Shown here piece after piece: positions 56,640 to 64,000 of a stretch of 64,000 bases of DNA (position 1 is the stretch's first letter; each line of letters opens with the position of its first letter). The DNA is taken from assembly GCA_017590115.1 (NCBI GenBank), contig JAGGNK010012559.1:1260370-1324369 (forward strand), written 5' to 3'. Below the pieces are notes generated by a model. That model did not search any database. It was not told the origin of the DNA and saw nothing but the letters and a program-made list of their open reading frames with translations. Position numbers and translations under genes: made by a program. Source of the stretch: Montifringilla adamsi (Eukaryota > Chordata > Aves > Passeriformes > Passeridae).

Positions 56640-57230
56640 CTCCCTCCCTGGCTGGCTGCGGGTGCCCAGCCGGCCGGCCAGATTCCATTTTTTCTCCCCA
56701 AAGGTGCCAGCTTGGCGTCCCCAGCCCGCGTCCCCGCGTCCCCACCGGGGGTGGCCGCGGCCACCTCCGCGCTGGGCGAGCGCCCCGAGCCCGCGGCGAG
56801 CCCGGCGCTGTCACCGAGCCCAGCCCGGAGCCGCGGCCCCGCCACGCTCGCAGCTACTTTGCCGCTTAATTAGCCCTGGCTGTCGCATGAATTTATCGTC
56901 GCTTGACAGCAACTTCATTTTCTCCCACCGTGCGGGGAGGAGGAGGAGGAGGAGGAGGAGGAGGAGGCGATGAATTGGCGCTGGCTGGTGGGAGGCAGCG
57001 CTGGGGGCGGTGGGAGGCGATCGCGGGGTGTGACAGGGACGTGCCAGCCGGCCAGGGGCGTGCGGAGGGACACGGGCTCGGGGACGTGTTGCTCCGGGGA
57101 CAGCCGCGTCCTCCCGGGGCCCCGCCGGAGCCGGAGCCCGGGGCCTGCGCCGCTTCCATCCCTTCCCTCGCCGCTGCCTGCGGCTGCTCCCCGATGCTCC
57201 AGCGCGGAGAGAAATACCCACATTAAACAA
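56640..57230. promoter_or_regulatory. CpG island 2
   Basis: Dense CpG from about 56700 to 57200 (for example CCCGCGTCCCCGCGTCCCC, GCGAGCGCCCCGAGCCCGCG). A less CpG-dense patch at 56860-56930 holds CGCTTAATTAGCCC (homeodomain-type) and TCGCTTGACAGC (TGACAG, a MEIS/TALE-type word). A (GGA)n run lies at 56937-56967. Probably a promoter or a second island of the same locus as island 1. Confidence 0.6.
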
Positions 57231-58283
57231 ATAAAATAAGATTCCAAAGCTCGTTTCAGCAGCGAGGTCCCTGCTGGTGGCTGGATCCCTGCACAAAGCG
57301 CTGCGGTTGGGTTTTTTTCCTCCTCCTGCTTGGTTTTATTTGGCTGTGGCATTCGGGGATCAGCCTGCGGGGTTTGTCCTTTGGGAAGCCCGAGTTTTTC
57401 CCGGTGTCGGAGGCAGGTGGAGGCATCCGCAGCCCCTTGCGGTACCTGCCCGCGGCTCTGGCCGGGTTTTGTGCTGTGCTCCCAAGCCCGGGCTTGCAGC
57501 AGGGACTGCAGTGGCCTCTCCAAGGGCCAAATCCAGCCCGCCTTGGGATGATCCAGCTCCTCGGGCTGTGGGAGCCTCCGAGGGCAGGGATTAGCCCTTT
57601 GTCTGAAAGTTTGTGTTTATATTTCAGCGTGTTTAAGTGTTACATATTTCTGTTCTGGCTGTGCACGCAGGATATTTGCAGGGGTTTTGCCTGAGCATTC
57701 AGGAAAGGATTTGCAAGAAAAGTTTCCCCTGATGAGTTGTGCGAGTTGAGGGTGGGCAGCACGTGAAACAAAATATTTATTTTATATAAATAGCCCCTTG
57801 AAGCTTCCTCCAGAGAGAACTTGGGAATGTCTGACCTGACAGAGGAAAAGTACCCAAAACTCAATGTGCAGCCTGGTCTGTCCATCCCTCCCCCATTCCA
57901 AAAGCAGATGATTTTTAATTAAGAATTTGATATGGGGTGTGTGTGCAGGAAAATAGGATTAAAATGTGTTCTGGAGGCAGCAGGATGGGAATCTTCCTCT
58001 GCTCCAGGTTTGGGCTGGGTGAGGGCTGGCAGCACCTCGTGTCCCCTGCCCTGCTGCTCTAAAAGACAAATCCAGGTGCTAGTGGCTGCTGGAAAGCCCC
58101 AGCCTCGGGCTTTGGGATGTGAGAACATGGATTTTCCCCAAAACCTCGTGTTCCCTGTGCCGAGACAGCTGCTGCTCCTGCAGGATTCACTTCTCGCCGT
58201 GCCAGTAACGGAGTTTGCCCAATGCTACTTTTTAAAATATTTTCTTTTGGAGATTGCAAATCCTCTGAGCTGTACCAGAACAT
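57231..58283. other. Non-coding stretch after the islands
   Basis: CpG density falls off. Unique sequence; no exon recognised. Possibly a first intron. Confidence 0.4.

Positions 58284-58316
<33 letters not shown>
58284..58316. repeat. Poly-G tract, 33 G
   Basis: An uninterrupted run of 33 G. Such tracts are very rare, fold into G-quadruplexes and are prone to sequencing artefacts, including dark-cycle G calls, so the length is uncertain. Confidence 0.9.
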
Positions 58317-58317
<1 letters not shown>

Positions 58318-58483
58318 GTCGGGCTTTATTCCCTCCCCCTCTGGCTCAGCTGGAGCGCTCGGATCTGTCCTGGCAGTGCCGGGTGCTGCTCCTCCCCTCG
58401 CCCAGCACTCGCTGTGCTCAGGGAAACCTTTGGGATGAGAAGAAAGCCCGAGTGAGTGGTGGCTGAGGGGGAGAGGATGGAAG

Positions 58484-58930
58484 GTGTTCTTCCTACGGGA
58501 GGTGGTCTTATCCCTATGGAGATGTTTTCCTTATGGGAGATGGCATTTCCCCTATGGAAGTTTGTATTTCCCCTATGGCATTTTGTATTTCCCCTCTGGA
58601 AGTTGGTGTTTCCCCTATGGGAGGTGGTGTTTCTCCTATGGACTTTGGTGTTTCTCCTATGGACATTGGTCTTTCCCCTATGGAAGGTGGTGTTTTCCCT
58701 ATGGAGGTGTTTTCCTTATTGAAGGTGGCATTTCCCCTATGGACATTGGTGTTTCCCCTATGGACGTTGGTGTTTCCCCTACGGACGTTGGTGTTTCCCC
58801 TATGGATGTTGGTATTTCTCCTATGGATATTGGTGTTTCCCCTATGGAAGGTGATGTTTTCCCTATGGAGATATTTCCCCTATGGAAGTTGGTATTTCCC
58901 CTATGGAAGTTGGTGTTTTCCCTATTAAAG
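58484..58930. repeat. Minisatellite, 21-bp unit, ~21 copies
   Basis: Units TTTCCCCTATGGAAGTTGGTG and variants (GGACATTGG, GGAGGTGG; shown as TTTCCCCTATGGAAGTTGG plus TG). The 21-bp period keeps three frames open. The 7-residue translations (FPLWKLV-like) are artefacts. Confidence 0.95.
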
Positions 58931-59039
58931 TGTCTCCTGTGTCAAGTTTTGGTTCCTGTGCTGCCTCTAGGGCCATGAACATCTCCATGCACAACCCAAA
59001 CCCTGGTCCAGCCATTGGGGCAGGACGCAGTGGGGTTTG

Positions 59040-59375
59040 TCCCAGAGCTCTCAGCACAGGTGGTGGCACCTGAGCCCTGCCAGGAGCTGCTCTGAGGTCT
59101 CTGTGACACCTGAGGACCAATGAGACTTGGTGGCCCTGCATCTTTATGTTTTTTATAATTTCATCCCTCCTGAGAAAGGGAAATGAAGCTGTTTCAGTCC
59201 CAGAATGCTTCTCAGCAGAGGTGGTGGCACCTGAGCCCTGCCAGGAGCTTCTCTGAGGTCTCTGTGACACCGGAGGACCAGTGGGAATTTGTGGCCCTGC
59301 ATCCCCATGACTTTTATAATTCCACCCCCACTGAGAAAGAGAAATAAAACTGGTTTTGTCCCAGGCACTGCAGCC
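59040..59375 (+). repeat. Two-copy tandem repeat, 161-bp period
   Basis: TGGTGGCACCTGAGCCCTGC occurs at 59061 and 59222. Both copies continue with CTCTGAGGTCTCTGTGACAC, GGTGGCCCTGCATC-like and TTTTATAATT words. Confidence 0.9.
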
Positions 59376-59929
59376 CAGCTCATCTGGCACTGGAAAGGAT
59401 TCTGGTCATTATTTTCCTTGAAACAGTCGTAAAACTCCTGTAAACACCCACAGCACACCAAGCCGGGGCCTCCAAAGGTCTCTCCAGCATCTTGGCTGTT
59501 CCTGGGAATGGCCGTGGCAGTTCCATGGGAATGGGGAGATTTCCTGGGAATTTGGAGAGTGGCTGATGGGCCAAAGGGTTTTATGGAGCCCTGGAGGAGC
59601 CGGGGTAAGAGTGCTGAACAGCCTCCTCCTGCTCCTCCTCCTCCTCAGGTGCACTCTAATCCTGCATTTCCACCTGGATAAAATTCCCAGAATTTTCTCT
59701 GTGCTCAGGATGTGGAGCTGGTGAGGGGGGGATGAACAGGAGAACAGGAACTCCCTGTTGACCTAAACCCCATATTTCTAATAGGGCTGGCAGTGGGGGA
59801 ATCTGTCTGCCCGGTGCTGGTGGGAGCACAAACTGCTCTGCATTAGTTTGGGGTTAAAAAGCTCTTTTTTTTCTCAATGTCTGCTCAATGTCTGCTGCTG
59901 GCTCAGTTCATGCAGATTGATAACGTGGG
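59376..59929. other. Non-coding stretch
   Basis: Contains a (CTCCTC)n run near 59622-59648. Nothing else is recognised. Confidence 0.5.
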
Positions 59930-60275
59930 CTAGCATGGGAATAACATGGCATAGCACAGGAATAATATGGGATAACATGGGGATAATGTGGGATAAAATG
60001 GAAATAACGTGGGATAGCATGGGGATAATATGGGATGACACGGGAATAACGTGGGGTAGCACAGGAATAGTATGGGATAGCACGGGAATAATGTGGGATG
60101 GCATGGGAATAATGTGGGATAACATGGGACAGCATGGGAATAGCATGGGATAGCACGTTATTATAGGAATAATCTGGGATATTATAGGAACAATCTGGGA
60201 TAGCACAGGAATAATGTGGGATAGGATGGGAATAACGTGGGATAGCTTGGGAATAACATGGGATAGTATGGGAAT
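59930..60275. repeat. Minisatellite, ~15-16-bp unit, ~22 copies
   Basis: Units GGGATAACATGGGAATA, GGGATAGCACGGGAATA and similar, ending at about 60275. Confidence 0.93.
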
Positions 60276-60377
60276 GGTGAACCCAGCTCCCTGATTTATT
60301 TCCCTGTTTAAAGGTGTGTGGTGATACCTGAAGAGGATTTTCCAAAATAAGGTAGACATCTGGTGCTTGCTACCCAT

Positions 60378-60705
60378 ATTTGGCCGTGTTTTGGACCCAT
60401 ATTTGCCCATAGTCTTGACCCATTTTTACCCATATTTCCCCCTATTCCTGACCCATATTTACCCATATCTACCCATATTCTTGACCCATATTTTGAACCC
60501 ATTTTTACCCATACCCTTGATCCATATTTGCCCATTTTTACTCATATTCCTGACCCATATTTTCCCATTTTTACCCATATTTGGACCCATATTTACCCAT
60601 TCTTACCCATATTCCTGAGCCATTTTTACCCCTATTCCTGACCCATATTTACCCATACTCTCAATCCATATTTACCCATATTCCTGACCCATATTTACAC
60701 ATTTT
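60378..60705. repeat. Minisatellite built on ACCCATATTT, ~20-22-bp unit
   Basis: Words ACCCATATTTACCCATATTC and CTGACCCATATTTACCC recur irregularly for over 300 bp. Confidence 0.93.
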
Positions 60706-61389
60706 CACCACATTCCTGCCCTTCCTGCAGCAGGGCTCTCAGGATCCACAGGCCACATCTCTCCCTTTAGTTCTTTAAAAAGCTCTGAAACTTTTTCATG
60801 CCAAGAATGGAAACATTGCAGCTCCCTAAGTCAGCTCTTGCTGCTGTAGTGGGGGGGGGGGGAACCAGCGTGGCCTTTTTTGTTCCTTTTTAACCTTTCT
60901 GCATCTTTACTTTTCCTCCTGTGTGGGAAACGGGGAGGAGGGAGGAGGGGGAGCCTCCTGGCCGAGCTCTCAGTGGGAGTCCCTGGCAGATTGAAAATAC
61001 AAATAATAAGTTCTGACTCTAAGCCCCAACTGCAGACAGCAGCACTCGCTGGGGTTTTGGGGTTGTTTTTTTGATTTTAGATCATTCTTTGCTGGGCAGG
61101 CTCTGGAAAATGCTGTAGGGGAAGAATATTTTGCTGTGGAGCCAAATGGGGCTGGAGAAGCCCCAAGACTGTGGGTGCCCAGGGGGACTGGGGCTGTTTC
61201 AAGGGTAATGTCACACCTGGAATGGAATAATGGGATCATTTAACCAGGCTGGGACAGTTTGGGCTCTTGGGGGGGCTCTGGGATGCTGCTGGAATCCCCA
61301 GGGAGCCCCAGGAATTGCTGCTGGGATGGTCCCCAGGAGCTGCTCCCAGCCTGGCCGTGCTGCTGTGTCCCACGAGGCCCTGACCCCAC
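60706..61389. other. Non-coding stretch
   Basis: A run of 12 G lies at 60850-60861. No gene recognised. Confidence 0.5.
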
Positions 61390-61935
61390 TCCCTGCAGCT
61401 GGGAGAGGAGAATCCCACAGGGATCCCATGGGATTCCAGCGGAATTCCCAGTCCTGAAACAGCCCAGATGTCAGTGCTGCACAATCTGTCCCTCCCTGGC
61501 TTCTCTGTGGGACCTTGTGAAGGAGCTGGGAAAATAAAATCCAGGGGAGGAGATACCCATGGATGGCTGGATCATCTCCTGACACAGGAGGATCCCACAG
61601 GAGGATCCCGTGGGGTTCCAGCCCTTCCTGTGCATTTTCCACCCCTGGAGCAGCCCAGATTTCTGTGCTGCAGAATCTGTTCCTCACAGATGGCAGCTTG
61701 GGAAGGAGCTGGGACAATAAAATCCAGGGGAGAAGATGCCCATGGATTGTCTCCTGCCATAGGAGGATCCCTTGGGATTTCACCCCTTCCAGTGGAATTC
61801 CCAGACCTGGAGCAGCCTAGATTTCTGTGCTGCACAATCTTCTCTCCCTGTTGGACCTTGGGAAGGAGCTGGGACAATAAAATCCAGGGGAGGAGATACC
61901 CACGGATGGCTGGATCATCTCCTGCCTCCCTGGGG
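61390..61935 (+). repeat. Tandem array, ~160-183-bp unit, 3+ copies
   Basis: AATAAAATCCAGGGGAG occurs at about 61533, 61716 and 61876, spaced 183 and 160 bp. Units share AGGATCCCACAGG, TGGAGCAGCCCAGATTTCTG, TGCTGCACAATCT and GGAAGGAGCTGGGACAATAA. Confidence 0.9.
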
Positions 61936-62244
61936 GAAGGCTCCGGGGCTGCTGCTGCCTCAGGGATGGGATTTGGGGACTGCAGGAAGCAGCAGTGAGC
62001 AAATCCTGATGTAAGCAGGGATGCTCTGGGATCAGCGAGCCCAGAATTGAGCATTGAGTAAAGGAGGGATGAGAAAAGTTCGTGGTGATGTCAGGGGTGA
62101 GCTCAGGGGCCTTGGAAAAGCACCTCGGATCCAAACAAAACTTCCCTGCTGCTTTTTTAGCTGCCTTGAGAGCTAAAGCAGATTTTATAATCCCATGGGT
62201 GCTCCTGCATTGATTTGTTCCTGGTGGATGGATTGGAAAATCCA
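61936..62244. other. Non-coding stretch
   Basis: Nothing recognised. Confidence 0.5.
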
Positions 62245-62312
62245 CAGAATTTACAGAATGACCAGGTAGGAAGAGACCTTCAAGGCCATCGAGTCCAACC
62301 CAAACAAAAGGT
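62245..62312 (-). mobile_element. Short CR1-type tail fragment
   Basis: Antisense CR1 end: TACAGAATGACCAGGTAGGA, AGAGACCTTCAAGGCCATCG, AGTCCAACCC. About 70 bp only. Confidence 0.75.
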
Positions 62313-63429
62313 CCAGGAGGTCTGAAATAACCAAAATTGGATTTTAGAGGGAATTTTATGTGCAGAAGAGCAGGTTCTTAGCAAGGACTCAGCTTCACCA
62401 TCCCCATCCCAGTCCCTGTAACCCCCAACCATCTCCCCAAAACATCCCAGCATTTCCAGCCCTCCACAGCCAATTCCCCTTAGTGTTTCAATCCACGAAA
62501 ATAAATTTATCCTTATCTCTCTCATCCTTTACCTGCCTCTGCTTTGCTTTTCAGAGTCCCTGCATTTGCAGGGATATTCATTTCACCCGAGTTTTGGTAG
62601 CTTGGGCTCATATTTTGAATTTTTTTTTGTTTCCTGCACTTCTGGCATCAGAGGGAATTTCATGGGAGAGTGCAAATTGCCGAGACAAACAACTTGTTTT
62701 GTTTTGAAGGGCTGCTCCAAAGCAGTTTGGCCGGATTTTTCCTGAAAAAAAAAACCCCAAAAACCTCCTTGCTGCAGGGAATTTGGGGCAAGGAAGGAAT
62801 TCTCCTGTGCAGCAGGCATGTCCCCATGGACATGGTGATATTTGATTGATTATAACTTGGATTAATTAATTGGAGAGGAATTCTGTGCAGGGAATAACAA
62901 AAATCTGGTAGCTGGAAGGGGAAGGAAGGGAAATATTTATGGGTTAGAGGAAGGGCATGGGGGGGACAGGAGAGCAAGGACTGCAAGTTTAAACAAATAA
63001 ATCAGGTAATTATAAAGATATTGCTGTTTTAGCCAAATAAATTGGCATTTTTGTGGTGTTGAACCTGTTTAGGTTGATGGTGAGAGCAAAAGGTGCTTCT
63101 CAGCGGGGGCAAAAATGAAATTATTTCACTCCTAATTAAGCTGGATCCATCATTAGTGGGATTTAATTTGCCTTTGTGGGGTCAGGAGGAGTTGGAGGCA
63201 AAAATCCTATTGGAAGTTTTGTTCCTAAATTGCAGAAGGGGAATTGTTTTTGTTCCCCCATCCCTGAAGGGAATCGAGAGACACAATTCCCTGGGGCAGG
63301 GTGGGAGATGCTCCCCGGGGTTTCTGTCTTTGGGGCAGGAGGAGAAGGAACCTTGGGGCTGGGTTTGGGTTTGCCTGTGAGGGAAAAATGTCCCTGGGCT
63401 GATCCTCCCTGGCACCTCTGCAGGAAATG
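62313..63429. other. Non-coding stretch
   Basis: Unique-looking; AT-rich around 62830-63070. No gene recognised. Confidence 0.5.
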
Positions 63430-63990
63430 GGGTTTGAGTGGGGTTTGAGTGGGTTTGAGTGGGTTTGAGTGGAGTTTGTGTGGGTTTGAGTGGGGTTTGA
63501 GTGGGGTTTGTGTGGGTTTGTGTGGGTTTGAGTGGGGTTTGTGTGGGTTTGAGTGGGGTTTGAGTGGGGTCTGTGTGGGGTTACAGTGGGACCAGAGCTG
63601 CAAATGCCATTTCTGTGGGGTTTGAGTGGGTTCTGAGTGGGGTTTGTGTGGGGTTTATGTGGGATCAGAGTAACAAATGCCATTTGTATGGGATTTATGT
63701 GGGACTAGAACAGGAAATTCCATGTGTGTGGGGTTTGTGTGGCACCAAAGGCCCCAAATACCAGTTGTACGGGGTTTGAGTGGGGTTTGAGTGGGGTTTG
63801 AGTGGGGTTTGTTTGGAACCAAAGCTGCAAATGCCATTCTTATGGGGTTTGTGTGGGTCTGTGGCAGGAAATTCCACTTGTGTGGAGTTTGTGTGGGATT
63901 TGTGTGGGGTTTGTGTGACACGAGGGCTGCAAATGCCATTTGTATGGGGTTTGTGTGGGCCTAGAGCAGGAAATGCCACTTGTGTGGGGT
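63430..63990. repeat. G/T-rich array, GGGTTTGAGT core with a larger unit
   Basis: 63430-63575 is a dense run of GTGGGTTTGAGTGGGGTTTG-type 10-11-bp words. From 63590 they are interspersed with a larger recurring module (AAATGCCATT, then TATGGGGTTTGTGTGGG and CAGGAAATTCCA-type text) about every 55-120 bp to the window end. Closely spaced GGG/GGGG runs on one strand make G-quadruplexes likely. The array may continue past the window. Confidence 0.93.
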
Positions 63991-64000
63991 TTTTATGCTA

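Noticed and set aside
58484..58978. Three overlapping frames with a 7-residue repeat
   Set aside because: A 21-bp minisatellite leaves all three frames open; no start context or conservation signal.

Overview
The window looks like vertebrate nuclear DNA, almost certainly from a bird and most likely a songbird. The evidence is many truncated CR1-type LINE 3' ends (in either orientation, recognisable by the GGTTGGAAGGGACCTTAAAG-type tail), several solo LTRs that resemble families abundant in passerine genomes, isochore-like composition, CpG islands, and no prokaryotic gene organisation at all. Family assignments are from recognition by eye; no repeat library could be searched. No protein-coding gene can be supported with confidence. 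All long open frames read through tandem repeats, LTRs or CR1 fragments.

Layout. 1-17.6 kb: unique non-coding sequence with CR1 fragments, short tandem arrays, an LTR fragment (2.96-3.2 kb), a minus-strand solo-LTR-like copy (11.09-11.75 kb), a CR1 tail expanded into an ATTCCATG/ATTCCAGG array (13.0-13.4 kb) followed by a 380-bp tandem duplication, and a compact candidate regulatory element with an RFX X-box palindrome (16.5-16.8 kb). 17.6-19.7 kb: a ~300-330-bp tandem array into which a solo LTR has inserted with a clean 6-bp target-site duplication. 20-25 kb: AT-rich blocks, an inverted repeat with GGGAA/CCCTT tails, a second minus-strand LTR and a 24-25-bp AT-rich minisatellite. 25.6-33.2 kb: one minisatellite after another (periods about 36, 30, 62, 17, 240 and 60 bp). 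36.9-41.8 kb: a 3x323-bp array, a truncated LTR, and an apparently identical 966-bp tandem duplication that includes part of a solo LTR nested in CR1. 42-43 kb: a CCTGCAT-rich minisatellite. 43-54.6 kb: CR1/LTR fragments, a perfect 18-bp hairpin (46.56 kb), paired direct repeats, three adjacent minisatellites, a 50-T tract. 54.7-57.2 kb: two CpG islands separated by a TAAT-rich segment; this is the best candidate for a gene promoter and 5' exon, gene unidentified. 57.2-64 kb: non-coding sequence, probably intronic or flanking, with a 33-G tract and five more tandem arrays, ending in a G-rich GGGTTTGAGT array with strong G-quadruplex potential.

What stands out is the density and variety of unrelated tandem arrays (about 30 in 64 kb) rather than any new gene system. 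Nothing here supports an operon, CRISPR array, defence system or other undescribed multi-gene system.
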